From Paratinospora sagittata (taxonomy: Eukaryota > Streptophyta > Magnoliopsida > Ranunculales > Menispermaceae), in assembly GCA_035771175.1 (NCBI GenBank), contig CM069608.1, forward strand, positions 13,172,019-13,236,018: a stretch of 64,000 nucleotides of DNA. Direction: 5' to 3'. The position numbers and the translations under genes were made by a program. The notes below the pieces were generated by a model. It ran no database searches, was not told the DNA's origin, and saw nothing but the letters and a program-made list of their open reading frames with translations. Positions 46,668-59,148 of this stretch are shown here, piece by piece. Every line of letters starts with the position of its first letter. The stretch's first letter is position 1.

Positions 46668-46844
46668 GACCCTGCACTATTCATGTATGAATAGCGTGAA
46701 CAAATGATCCCGGGGGTACTAGACACTGTTGAGTGGACTGTGTACTGAGATGAGACAATATTATGTGGTGTTATGGCTGGAGTATGCCCTGCGGGGTACT
46801 CATCACCCTGGATAGGGGGCACTGTGTGCAACCCAAGTGTGACA
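46668..46844 (+). mobile_element. Insert inside the Helitron, related to 51960-52142
   Basis: 177 bp matching the reverse complement of 51960-52142: shared ACTATTCATG...TGAATAG hairpin, AAATGATCCCGGGGGTACTA and a common terminal GTGACA. No TSD seen. The Helitron protein on either side is not contiguous, so a deletion of coding sequence accompanies it. Confidence 0.6.
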
Positions 46845-46969
46845 ATTATTTCTTCTTAAAATCCATTCTTTTGTATTGCTATTCCACCAATATTTTTATA
46901 GGAAATTTAGAATATAAATATTATTGTGCTTGTATATCATTTGTGTTTTTTGTCAAAAAAACTTTGTAA

Positions 46970-48770
46970 GCATAGTTTTTGTTCTATGGGGGTCATTTAG
47001 AATGTTAGAAATATTTTCATTTCGTTGAAAATGAACTTCTTGTTCGTTTGGTAAATGTATTTGTAATCCTATAAAAGGACATATACCACTCAATGAAAAT
47101 TTAAATATCCTCCATAAAGCTTCAGGTGCACATATCCATCTTGCATTGACGAATTTAGATATTTCATTTTCTCCATGAGGTCTAGTAGATAAACCTAAAA
47201 AAACTCTATCAGGTCCTTTGTAAACATATTTGTATAAATATTTTACAGATTTTATACTGGAACAAATTTGGACATTTATATGACAATCATATTTTAAAAG
47301 TAAATAGCGATTATATGGAACAACTCAACGATTATCGATAATGTGATAAACTATTTTAACTTTTATTCCATTATCTTTAATAAACTTGATATGAATCATT
47401 TCCTTGCAAAATAATTTGAGCAAAAGTCTGGGGATATCCTTTTTTATATTTACCATTCTTCATACATATTGCATTAGAATTTAAGTATCCACAGGGATTA
47501 TGTATCATGTGTTTCACAACAACATTGTATAAAGATGGTTCTATTTGTTAATTATTGTTACTATCATTTTCATCAAGTATTATTAGAATATGTGAGTGAT
47601 ACAAACCTTGTTTTTGTAATTCAATGGCATGTACATGTACAATAACTTTTTCTAACACTCCTTTATAAAATAAATCATTTTTTAGTTTTTCTAATTTAGC
47701 GCAAAAAATTCTAGTTGTTTAATCAAACGTATCTTGTGATTTTTGTTAAGGTAGAAATTCTCTTGTAATTTCACACCAATTTGCATTACAGGTAACAATA
47801 ATAAATAAGTCAGGTTTTTCATACCTTCTAACTAAGGTCATTGCATCTTGATAATAATGATATATATCTCGTGGACTTCCAATATGAGATGAGGACAAAA
47901 TTATTCTTTTACCAACATTTTCTATAAGAGAAGTTCAAAGAAAACAATTTAGATTTAGATTTTTTTTTTAAGAAAATAGAGACATGATAAATTAGTTAAA
48001 ATCCAAAAACGTGAACGTGTTTCTCCATCAAGCATTGCATCATGTAATCCTTTATATGAATCTGCTCTGATGATATGTTGATTGTCTCGATCTCATGGTC
48101 TCTATTTTTACAAACATATCAACTATGAACTATTGAAAGAGAAGTCCTTCAAGAAAGAATAAAGATGTTTTTGATGGATGAATCTAACATAAGTAGAAAT
48201 GATAAGATAATTAAATATTTATTATTTTAACTTAATGATAAATAAATGTTAAATATAAGTACCTGCAAAATATATGAGTAGTACTCTCGATAACTTATCT
48301 TCCTTCCTTCACGACTGGTTATATTTAATTCTCATCTATGTTGTCTAGAAGGTAGAAGCAGTGGATTTTGTAAAGGATCATAACAACATGTTATATCAGG
48401 GATATTTTGGAATTTTTCAGATTGTGTTTGGATTATGATATCTCTACCTTGAATATTTGGTAATTCGTTATCACCTATTATAAGTGCAACTATTTGTGGT
48501 GTTGTGGGTTGGTTATGGATACGATGAACTATCATAAGTTCTTTTATTATATAATCCTACAATTTTGTATATTTTCATGTTGACTTAATTGACATGACGT
48601 GTTAGTTCATTTTCTCCAATACGATTTTCTATTTTGTGTTCAGTGTCATATACATACATTTGTAAATATCTCGGTCTACTTCCAAATGTGGGTAAAATAA
48701 TACCAATCTTATGATATATTGAACCTTGAGCATGATAAGTAAACTCCATTTCGTTCATTTGCTAGCTAAT
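46970..48770 (-). pseudogene. Helitron Rep-like region (HUH endonuclease)
   Basis: From the right: GSIYHKIGIILPTFGSRPRY (48730-48660), IVALIIGDNELPNIQGRDII (48490-48430), then the HUH-type core GLYHSHILIIL (47608-47576; the middle residue is Ser) and HMIHNPCGYLNSNAICMKNG (near 47510-47455). An intact stretch DRVFLGLSTRPHGENEISKF (47215-47155) precedes the insert. These are family signatures of the Helitron Rep protein, which nicks and joins DNA. Many stops and shifts. Confidence 0.78.
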
Positions 48771-48903
48771 GTTTCGTCGATAGTAACTCCCATTGATGTA
48801 AATGAGAAGATATGATTATACGAACGTATGTTTTATCTAAATTGTTCACCTAATTTAGTTTGAGATACGTATAAGTCGATTAAATCTTGTGGCGTTGTTG
48901 ATA

Positions 48904-50074
48904 TGTAATACCCTAGGTTTGCACACACAAACAAACAAAAAAAAAACTTGAACTTCGGGCAAGGTGCCCAAACCATCGAGCACTTTGTTTTCCTATTTAA
49001 GGAAACCCCCCTCATTTCTCACACCAAATTACTTCTCCTTGTGATTTCTCTCTTCTCTCTCACTTTCCTTGAGTTTTTCTTCTCTTTTTGAGACTCTCTT
49101 CGCGGTACAACGCGATTTTGCTCGGGGGAAGGTGCCAGTTCTCAAAAGAGTTTTTATCTAAAGGTGGGGAATAAAACATAGGTTTACGTGTCTAATAAAT
49201 TTTATTAAAGTTTACATTTATTTATCATTATGTCTACTATTCATTTACACTTCATTATTGCGTATAATGTTTATATTGTCATACTTATGCCTATATATTT
49301 GGAGTTTATGTATTACACTGTCGTGATGCCGGATTAGTGGTCAATCTAGCTTAACCAGACTCAGTCTTGTCCTCAGTAACTTTAAATAGTGAACAGGAGG
49401 CAACGTGCTACTCTAGACGATTGGTATTTAAGTAGACCTCGTGTTTTACCTCTCAAACTGGAGATTGATCTTATTGGTCTTATTTGAAAGCTATCAGCTT
49501 GTACAAGTAATATTGAATGTCCGAACCTTGCACGTAGTAATACTGACCCTAATAAGGATCACCAGACGTTGTCAAATCCTGTCTAATGTTAAGTAAAGAC
49601 CGGACCTGTTCATGCATTGGCATCATACATAAGCACCACCTAGGGACGTATGTGGTTTATGATTCATAGAATAGTTAGAAGCAATGCTCACTATTCATTA
49701 TATTTCTTTGGAGAGGGACGTACAATGAGAACCCGGCTACTCCGGGGAAGGGACATCTGTACGTGAACTCAGGCGACATACAATCATGGAACCAATACGA
49801 GACGGTGTCATGCATACATACATGTTGCATTGATTATGACGCTATGATGTGTATTTATGATATTTGATTATAAAGTTTGCTTTATTAATTGTTATATTCA
49901 CGAACTATTTTACCCACTGAGCGTGTAGCTCACCCCGTTATTATCCAATTTTTCACAAGAGATTAGGGTGGACTGAGTGTAGGTGTTTTCGTGCACTCGG
50001 TTATTGTTATAATGCATTCGCACCCCGTCCGTGAGTGTCCCGCCGATTTAGGCGCATCCGGGCGGGGTGTGACA
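48904..50074 (+). repeat. 5' LTR of chromovirus copy 2 (1171 bp)
   Basis: TGTAATACCC at the start, GGGGTGTGACA at the end, homologous to 7661-8864. Only one copy of the 75-bp unit that is doubled in copy 1. The 3' LTR of this element (from 63542) lacks about 100 bp near its start relative to this one, and otherwise differs by scattered substitutions. Confidence 0.9.
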
Positions 50075-50079
50075 TTTAA

Positions 50080-50093
50080 TGGTATCAAAGAGT
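50080..50093 (+). other. Primer-binding site, initiator tRNA-Met type
   Basis: TGGTATCAAAGAGT five bases after the LTR, close to the TGGTATCAGAGC complementary to the 3' end of plant initiator tRNA-Met. One mismatch sits in the core. Confidence 0.85.
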
Positions 50094-50584
50094 AAGGTCC
50101 ACGGCCCGCCCAAGTCCACCAATTAGGAGAAAAAAAATCTTCTTAGATATATATATCTTTAGAACTATATATATATATATATATATATATGACCAAGTCC
50201 ACCAATTATGAGAAAAAAATTTTCTTAGATATATATATCTTTAGAACTATATATATATATATGAATTATATATAGTTGAGATTTATATTAAATATATATC
50301 GAGAAAACTATATAGTTTTTATATAGTTCAGATTCAAATATATATATAGTTAGGATTTATGATAACTATATATATGGTTATGATTAAATATATATATCTA
50401 TATGTCTATGTATATATGAGATATATATATATCATGTTGCTAATGGAAAATTTGGATTAAATGATGGCATAAACATCAAGAAAAAATAAAAGAAAATATT
50501 GTCCAACCGACAAGGCATAAATCTTAAAAATGTTAGGAATATATTTTGTGTATTTCACAAGTTTATTTTTCTTTCAGCAAGATA
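50094..50584 (+). other. 5' leader of chromovirus copy 2
   Basis: AT-rich leader including a duplicated stretch with CTTAGATATATATATCTTTA (near 50140 and 50222) and several (AT)n runs. It ends TTTCTTTCAG a few bases before the ATG at 50585, as in copy 1. Confidence 0.6.
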
Positions 50585-51959
50585 ATGGCCTTAAGTGAAG
50601 GAACAACTTCCAGTAGTCGGGAACCAATTCCTACCAGACTTACGAAACTGTTCAACAGGGAGGTTATGACTATGAGGAGTATCGACAATAGAGATCTCCG
50701 CCTCCGTCCAATCCTTCACGAAAAACTCGCAACGCTGGGGTGGTTGAACATAACAAAAGTTGAGGGTTACGTCTCCTTCAACTTGGTGAAGTTTTTCTAC
50801 GAAGCCATGAATTGTGTGGGACTTCAAGAAGATGGGATCAGCCCTGTCTTGGAGACAACGGTTAGGGGAACAAAGATTTCTATCAACGTCAAAATTATTT
50901 CGCGACTTATGGAGATCCCGATTGGAGATAGAATCATTGATCCACACGAACCTCAGACAGTTGCAGAGATCGCTGAGTCCAAAGAACTGTTGTTCAATTC
51001 CCTTGCCAAAAAGCCATACACCCAATTGACGTACGCCACCTCCCAAACAATCTCCTTAAACCACTTCTTGCCGCCCTTGGGAAGATCGTATTTGGAAACA
51101 TCTTTCCGAAAAAGGTGACTAGAGGTGTTATGTCAAGGACGCAACTTCTTGTGCTATATTGCTTGGAGAAGAAAATTAAGGTCTTCCTACCTCACATCAT
51201 TATCCAGCAAATGTTGCGGGTGATTTAAAACCCTTCAAGAAAGGAACCCCTCGGCTACGGAGTCTTGATCATAAGGATGTTAAACGAGGCAAACGTCAAC
51301 ACTTTTGATGAGTCTTCGAAGCAGATCACTGATGCAGTTACAACATCCTTTATCTTCAAGACATTCGTCATGAGTGGAGAGGTAACTGACGAGGAGATAT
51401 TCGGCGCGACTTTAGGAGGAAATGGCGAAAGAATTAGAGACAAAAATAAACGTTGTCAACGAAAAAGTCGGCGCAAGATTCCTGTTAGGGAAGCACCAAA
51501 TAATGTGCCAAACCAGAACCCTACAGCAAACCCAGTCCTGAATAATGATCAACCCGAACATTTATTATCTGAGGATGATCTTTTTGGCAACCTAAATCAA
51601 CATCAACCAAATCAGGATGGACAGAGAATTCCAGCAAATCCATTTTCCTGGAACATACCAACTCAAGGCAATACTACGTACCAAAGGTTTCCAACTCTTG
51701 AGGTATCGTATCGGCCAGTTCCACAAGTTCCTGTGAGCCAACAACAGCAGAATTGTGCGGCACCAAATTTCGAAAGACAGGATATCCCAATGAGTCCATT
51801 GTTTCAAGACTTTTCAACTCAAGCATATCCAAATGTCCAAGAGGTTCCAGTTAGAGAATCCCCGTACAATCAAAATAACTACCCTTCACCTTTGAGTCAA
51901 CCATACGACCAATATTTTCCACCAATGCCTACGGCCTACCCTCCACCTATGGGACAGTC
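50585..51959 (+). pseudogene. ORF A of copy 2, 5' part, broken
   Basis: Matches ORF A of copy 1 from its ATG. The frame is lost near 51045-51118. A TAA replaces a Gln codon near 51226. It is open again from 51265 to the insertion at 51960. The conserved LRPILHEKLATLGWLN and IDPHEPQTVAEI are present. The last codons before the insertion (ATG GGA CAG) continue in frame at 58144. Confidence 0.82.
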
Positions 51960-52218
51960 TGTCACGCCTGGAATGCACCGCAGCACATTCTACCCAGACG
52001 CGGGCGCACTCCCACCGCAGCGGGAGCGAACGCCAGCCATTATGAATCCATAATATTGTCACATCCCAGTACACAGCACACCGCAACGTCTAGTACCCCC
52101 GGGATCATTTGTCCATACTATTCACTCATGAATAGTACAGGGCCTCCCCCAGATTCGAACTCACAACCTCATAAGGTTTGATTTCGCAATCTGAGTAACC
52201 ACTGAGCCAATGGTTCAG
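51960..52218 (-). mobile_element. tRNA-like head plus terminal module, possible SINE or foreign LTR end
   Basis: On the - strand, 52218-52143 looks tRNA-derived: A-box-like TGGCTCAGTGGTTA (52209-52196) and B-box-like AGTTCGAATCT (52161-52151). The following body to 51960 ends GCGTGACA and is related to 46668-46844. It may be a SINE joined to the gypsy element, or the end of an unrelated LTR. Confidence 0.5.
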
Positions 52219-52249
52219 TCTGTCAGCCAGTCTGAGAATACAATATCAC

Positions 52250-55200
52250 ACTGAGAAGGAGATGAGTACCAAATCGAGTCTGCCTCATATATCAGATCTC
52301 GACACAATCTTCGGATCTTAATCCGACATGACAAATATCTGAGTACTCCCATAAAATCTCCCTATCTCACACATATATAATATGCTCAGTCTATCAATAG
52401 AATTCTGGTGTTCATTGGAAGAATACATAGACTTATCAGTCTACTAATGGTTATCCAAATGGTATCATTTCTACCCATAACCCATAAGATACCATTTGAA
52501 TCCCATCTTTAAGTAATACAATCCATATTACCAATTCCATAACCTTTCATACTGATATCATATTCGTCTCATCCTAACTCTTACTCTCTGAATATGCGTA
52601 TCAATCAGCTGAACATGCATCCGAGCACAAATATCAACACATGGAGTCATAGAGAGTACACTCATACCTGTAACTCTCATTCACAAACAATCTCCATTTA
52701 TGGCCTCACTGATAGGTACTACTCCAGTTTCAGCCTGTTTCCTGCTCAATGCCTCAACAACATCTTGGCCTTTCCCAAGATAATAATTCCATATAAAATC
52801 AAATCCTTTGGGAATTCTTGCCACAGTTATTACCTCATATTCAGTTTTTTTTTTTTTCGTTCAAATAATTCCTTCAGACTCTTAGACTCTGACAATAGTG
52901 TGACCTTTTTATTATAGAGGCAATGCTCTCATCAATTCAAAATAACTACCAACAAATTTTTATTCACTCTCAGGATAGTTATTCTTGTGCACTACCATAT
53001 ATCTGGAAACACAAGTACTTAACCTATCCTTTTGTGTCAATGCAAAATTCAGATCTGGACGTGATATTCATCAATCACAATTACTTCCAGATTCTGAACC
53101 TAGTAACAACATTTCATACTGTGAGAGCTTGCCTCATACACAACAGTCCACACAGTACTCACCATTTGCCTGGTTTAGTTTCGTGAGTGGAACAGATAGC
53201 TTCAAGGATCTTTCCACGCACTTTCTATAACATACAACTAATACCAGAGAACTTCTGATTTCCATCAGTGCAATCAGTTTTAACAGTGCTATGATCACTT
53301 TGACTTGCCCAGCATCCTTAAAGATACTATTTAAACTAGTCACGCGATCCAACAAATCGCATCTTAATTATATTCAAAACTCATATTCACCAAGCTTGGC
53401 ACTCAATCAATGCTCTCTCAGTGACCACAAGATAATGCCGATGTGCTATTCATGCTCTGCTCATTTTCTTGGGACAATTTCATATATCATCATCGAAGAC
53501 TATGTAATAATCAAGATATGGTTATATTTCCACTGCATCAATCCTATAAACGTGATTGACACATTCATCAAGGTTACCAAAATTTCAATATCCATATCTT
53601 GTCTTAACACAGTCTGCATTACATCCTTTTCTCGAATTCTTAACTGATGGTGCCTAGATCTCAAAATGATCTTAAAGAACATTTGGCTCTATGTAGTTAA
53701 TCGAATTCGACCATCTATCCATGGTAATGGATATTCATTCGTTGTTGTTACCTTGCTCAGTTAACAGTAATTCATACGTAAACATATTTCACTATATCTT
53801 CTTTCCATCTTATCACAACTGCTCTCCACAGTGGCATATCAAGGATAATAAATCTTTTGCTCATTTACACATTTACCTACACCTTAAATTCTCACAATTT
53901 CTCAGGTACTCTTTATGAAGGAATTGAGATACATATTATACTGACATCAGTTTTATATGCTATCAATCTCCTGTCCAGGTGGCAATTTTTATAATTCATC
54001 AGAGAATACTCCAATATACCAGCTCACCACAGGAATTTTAATCAACTGCATGCCTTATTACATGACTCTAAATGGCTTTGTACTTGCCATATTCTCTATG
54101 TCCTCGTCAATAACTACCTTATCTTAGATAGAAGATTTTGAGGGTATAAATTTCTCGAGATTCAAAATGAGAATTTTCCACTTATTCAGAATATTACTGC
54201 TTTTCGGAGAGACGGTTCACCTGGCATGAGAGGTGACCAGCCAATCATACCCAACAAAGCATCCAATTCCAAACAAAAATTCTCATTGTAAAGTCCATAA
54301 TTACTTGATGACCCTCATATTTATTCCACATATTATTTGCTAACCATATCACGGTAGATTCTTTTTTTTTTTTTTTTTTTGTAGGCATACTCACAATCAA
54401 TGATGCCTTTATAATCTAAACTAATACCATCTGTCTACCATATCACCAAAGGTACAAGACCAGGTAGATCTAACAATACATCAGAATCTCCATAATAACA
54501 AAATGTTGATCATACCTGTTATCAACGTCTTACTAATCTTTGGATCTGGTCTTTCATTTACTTTAATTTATTCTCTCAAATCTGGTGATTAATAACAACT
54601 ATTGGGGGCATTCCATATCTACTAACTGGCGGTTAACACATTCCGTGTCTTTTTTACAATTATTGGTCGAGATACAATGTACGCAATTTGTGACTCCTGC
54701 TCAGGCATTCATCATTCGTTAACATCACTTTCCTTTTTTCCATTATTATTGGGTTAGTAGCTGACCCAATACTGCCAACATCTCAACCTTACTCAATATT
54801 TCACTTATCTTCAATTTCATATTATTGCCCCCAACATTTCCTTACATTACTTATTTCTCCTTTTACCTAAAACTGGTGTTGATGACTCGGCTTCTAACGA
54901 CAGTGCAAGCTATCTCACTATTGCTGGGATTAACAATTTCACTACAGCTTTGGCTGACCCGAAAGTTATAATCCGCCTAACAACTTGCACATATAGTTAT
55001 AACGCAACAATTATCAAACTTGCCGTATAGGATTCCAAAATTTAATCTAGATCCTTATCAGTCTCCAGAGTGATCATTCCAAAAATAAACTATACCAGTC
55101 TAATTCATGTTTGTCTTTATGGTTAGACATGTCACTACATTGTAACCAAATAAACTTTTTCATGCCTTAAATCAATTTCAGCCTGATGATAGAAGCCCTT

Positions 55201-55900
55201 ATACAATAGCTGCTCTAAGTAATCTCATGCCTTAATCATCTAAGGAGTCCTTAACCCAATTTTATATTATCTCTTATCATCAGTTAGCTTCAACTTAGCT
55301 AACGTTCTTTATCATTTTCAGAGCCTTAATCATTCTCTAAGATGGCCTCTACTCAGAGTTGCACATTTTTTCTATGTCTAATATCAGACTACCAATTAAG
55401 ATAGTTTCCATAACTTTCACATATCTTTTCATTTCATCTGGCTTATCATTGAGACCGTCTATTTATTTTCTTTTGACTTCAGCCTCCATTATAGATGTTT
55501 TTTTTTTTTTTTTTGTCAGAAATACTCACACCATTGGCACCCACATCTGGAGCTATCAATGGTTCAAGCCTCTGTCATTCTCACATTACAACTTTGCCAC
55601 AAGCTCATAAGCTGTGCATTTCGTTGTTGTTGGGTAGTTACTAGCCATATATAAGCTATGTCATTTATTTCACTGGATTACATCCAGTTCTTTTTCTTTC
55701 AGCCTTCTGATCCTTTCTTGATCAGCAATATTCATTGTTAATCTCGACTGGTATTTTCCAAATCTGGAATTCACTGACACAGGTGATTCTCAGTCAAGAT
55801 AACATATTGGATTAGGCTCAACATAATAATACTACCCATATGTATACCCATACAATCAAGCATAATATCATAAAGCTTTTATCTTTTTACGAATTTTAAA
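52250..55900 (-). pseudogene. Degenerate gag-pol of the inserted gypsy element
   Basis: Read on the - strand. A gag-like trace (YVKVMETIL) lies near 55425-55395 and reverse transcriptase (RSRHHQLRIREKDV near 53660-53620) is clear. An RNase H approach segment (LSVPLTKL near 53205) and RNase H traces (VHKNNYP near 53000) follow, then the linker before integrase (LSRKQ-like near 52750). Most codons are disturbed by transitions, stops and shifts, so it is far older than the chromovirus copies. The integrase and everything after it is unrecognisable or absent. Confidence 0.65.
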
Positions 55901-55904
55901 CTTA

Positions 55905-55917
55905 GGCTCTGATACCA
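55905..55917 (-). other. Primer-binding site of the inserted gypsy element
   Basis: - strand TGGTATCAGAGCC next to the LTR end, a perfect match to the initiator tRNA-Met type site. Confidence 0.88.
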
Positions 55918-55921
55918 ATAT

Positions 55922-58143
55922 TGTCACGACGCCCCTGACGTAGGCTGACGTCATGACCGGCACAGCGTACTATACACTGTACAAACCCATAGACAGTATA
56001 TAATACACTGTCAGCCTTCACGTACTCTCACAAACCTTCCCAAAATGTACAGAATATTTTTTTTCCTATACCACAAATCAAATCAAATCAAATATATATG
56101 ATCATTCCACTCACATTCATTCCAGTCATTCCACAAATTAAATTTTCACCTGATAAATATCTATGATCATCTCATCTCATCATCCCAAGCATTATATAAT
56201 ATTACCACACAACCCATCTAGGTGATATTACATATATATCGTGTGTGATAATTATACATATCAAAATAACATAAATATAATCTATTTCCTCCAAGCATAC
56301 ATACACATACCAGACGAAGGCTCACGTGATTATCATTCACGGAGTTTCCTTTTCCCTTTGACTCAATACCTGAAATATTGGAGGAAATGGGGTGAGCAAA
56401 CAACAGCTCAGTGATTATAGTTCTTGAGATGACAATTATATACATTTAGAGAAATATGACATTTAAAATCATTTCAAACACTTATGCAACACATGCATCA
56501 TTCAACGAATATATTATACATGTCAACAACATAAATTTCATGAATTTTCCATAATACAATGCACAATCTCCCTCCTCCGCAAGGCAAGAGAGCGGGTCTA
56601 ACCCTTGTATGGCCGTACAAGGTAGACACAGCCTCTCATTACCCAATTCACAGTCATTGCAAGGATCGCAACCCTTGTTAGGACAGACCTACTGACAATG
56701 AGGACTCGCAAAACCTCATTTGGGTCTAATTCCTAACGAAATGACAATGAGGAATCGCAAAGCCTCATTATTACAAACTCCAATTGCTAAAATCAGTTTG
56801 CATGATCCATAAAACTCAATGCATTATATATAAATATAACATGCATACAATCAAACATTTTATATGAGTACAATGCCATACAAGAACCAAATCAAGAAAA
56901 CTATACTCACAGTACAACACGTTCAACTTAAACCCAATCATCGTCGCTTTCGAGTCCAGCTCCAAGTTAAATCCAACTAATTTAACCTGTCACAATCACT
57001 CCATAATTCAATTTCATGTTTAATTTCTCAACTCACTTCAAATTACGAATAATAAATCCATTTAGGACTCATAAGCCGTTGAAGAACCTACTAAATCGTT
57101 TCTGTGGTCAATCTAGATATTTCCACAAGAAAGAATAGTAAAAATAGATGTCCAAATCATCTTTTCACGACATCATCTACGTCGTTACTAAAACGATCAA
57201 AGCATATCCAAATATCATGTTCTAACGTCCGGAATGCAGTTCTTCACGATTCTATAATCTCAAACCGGGGTTTCATTGGGTTCACATCACTGGTCACATA
57301 ACTGTGCACAGTACTATTCACTATACACTATTCACTATTCACCGTGACTATGCACTATGCACTGTTCACTATACACTATTCACTGTGCACTATTAACTAT
57401 TCACTGTACACTGTACACTATTCACTATTCACTGTGAACTATTCACTATTCACTATTCATCCGAAAGATGTAAATTGTATTAAAATTGTCAAACGGTCTC
57501 CAAAACGCATGAAATCGAATCTAACCACAGATTCGGAGTCCCGACAGTCTAGGGAGTGTTTTTCTACCTTTCTAGCAGATTTCTATTCACATTGGGTTAA
57601 AATCCCCAATTTGTCAAAACGCCGCAAAACGGCTCCTACAGTAAAAATTACTCCGCTAGAAAGTTTACATCTAACTTAGATAGTAATTTCACGAAGAAAG
57701 AGAGTGAAAAGCACTTACCGTGAGTCCGAATTTCGCGCGAATCCCGCGATCTCCCTTTTTCTTTTTCCCCTTCTTCTCTCGGTTCTTCCTCTCTGGAAAC
57801 TTCGTTTGATATATTTTTTTTTTCGTCGTTTTTTTTTATTACATACAAAATACTGTTCATGGCACTATGTAGTGAACAGCACCAAATGAACAGTAATTTT
57901 ATTGTTATTTTAATTTTTTTCTTCCTTTATTCATCTTTTTCTTCTTCTATACACTCAATCCACATAATTCAACTCCAAACTTTAACTTGTAAGCACCATA
58001 CACACGTATATTTGGCTCATACGTCTAAAATACGTGTATTATCACGCGTAGATTTAGCACATACGTATACAATACGCGTATTATACATCTCGATATACGT
58101 ATATTTCAACGTATGTAGTTAATTAAATTTACGGGGTGTTACA
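55922..58143 (-). repeat. LTR of family C (5' LTR of the inserted element)
   Basis: - strand start TGTAACACCCCGTAAAT, end GGGGCGTCGTGACA. The same family as the solo LTR at 29192-31814 and about 400 bp shorter. Includes the conserved hairpin motif at about 56380-56405. Confidence 0.9.
57303..57461. repeat. Minisatellite of CACTATTCACTGTG-type units
   Basis: About 160 bp of short units (7-14 bp, ACTATTCACT, ACTATGCACT, ACTGTACACT) inside the family C LTR. It translates as repeating HYSLFTI-like peptides, which explains an open frame there. Not expanded in the solo LTR C1. Confidence 0.8.
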
Positions 58144-58148
58144 CAGTC

Positions 58149-58368
58149 GACCTATCAACCATCAATGGGGCAATCGACTAACCAATTCGAGCAGTTAAAT
58201 GTGATTGTATCTAGTATTACATGGATGAAGGAGACTCAAAATGTTTTGTTTACACGTATGCAAAACGTCAAAGAACAGCGAGCAACTACTCAACTTTCTT
58301 CTAGTGGTCTTTCTGTACCTAGCAGAAAGTCAAGGAGGAGCGGTAGTAGGCAGGGAAATCATGAATGA
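58149..58368 (+). pseudogene. ORF A of copy 2, C-terminal part
   Basis: Continues after the 6.2-kb insertion. It matches the coiled-coil-like region and the Ser/Arg-rich tail of copy 1 (SRKSRRSGSRQGNHE, stop). In frame with 51265-51959. Confidence 0.82.
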
Positions 58369-59148
58369 TTATTGGCATTGTAAAAAAAATTTATATATGA
58401 ATGAAAATGTTTTGTTTAAGACTATATTTGGTGGGCCGACTTACAACCATTTTTTCTTTTGTATCACTAACTTTGGAGTGGTATGGGACACAACAAAATT
58501 GGAGGATACTAAAATAAAATATGGAAGTAAGAAAACTCACGACCTTGTATGAAAAGAGACATTTGGAAAAAGTTGTATTACTAACATTATCACTAAGTTT
58601 ACACGGTATGGGACGAGTAAACTTGGATGATACTATTAGTGAACTCCTCTTCAGCCGATGTTTTATAGAGACCGTGTTCATACAACTTAACTTGGTTGAC
58701 AGCCTTATTACCAAATTCATGTGGTATGGGACACACGAATTTGGATAATAGTCGAAAAGACTAAGCGAAAGAGTTTGAATACATAAGATTGTGATAGAAC
58801 ACTAGATCAGGTTATTTACCGAGGCAAATCTTAGAATCTTTATGACTCGTATGAATTTTCAAAGAAATATATATGTATGTTCACAAAAAAAAACATAACC
58901 AAAACATTTGAAATGCTTGCAATGTTTTATACTTATTATATAAACATTCTAACCTTGTTTTACACCATGGCCAAACATACGAGGCACATAAGATTCTTTG
59001 ATTCCTCAACAAAAACCTTACACTATATATAAAAAATATGTGGTTTTTATATTGCAGTACTCTCAAACTTGTTGCTGAGAACATCATAACATTATACTTA
59101 GTTATAGTTCCTAAATCATGGTTTTATTTTCTCCTTGCCAGTGAGAAA
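58369..59148 (+). promoter_or_regulatory. Conserved ORF A-gag spacer, copy 2
   Basis: Carries the three GGTATGGGAC motifs (near 58482, 58604 and 58722) and the acceptor-like CCTTGCCAG before the gag ATG at 59149, as in copy 1. Confidence 0.5.

Larger units (their letters stand above)
44588..48903 (-). mobile_element. Decayed autonomous Helitron, 5' end cut by chromovirus copy 2
   Basis: Rolling-circle transposon on the - strand: Rep-like region (about 48770-47000), PIF1-type helicase (46658-45050), then non-coding sequence to a CTAG at 44588-44591 abutting the short Helitron fragment. The 5' terminus is not seen; the LTR of copy 2 starts at 48904 within it. A foreign segment (46668-46844) replaces part of the protein between the Rep and helicase regions. 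Confidence 0.8.
51960..58143 (-). mobile_element. 6184-bp insertion in ORF A of copy 2, TSD CAGTC: decayed gypsy element
   Basis: Bounded by TG...CA ends and CAGTC at 51955-51959 and 58144-58148; the host ORF is contiguous when it is removed. On the - strand it has a 5' LTR (58143-55922, family C), a tRNA-Met type PBS (55917-55905), degenerate gag and pol down to about 52250, then no family C 3' LTR. Instead the left end is the segment at 51960-52218. Three homopolymer T runs (52846, 54362, 55499) interrupt the pol sequence. Confidence 0.82.

Noticed and set aside
52594..55610. Several + strand frames of 60-120 codons
   Set aside because: They lie antisense to the degenerate gypsy pol on the - strand and show no domain.
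57344..57679. Open frame with repeated HYSLFTI peptides
   Set aside because: Explained by the minisatellite in the LTR; no conservation in the related solo LTR.
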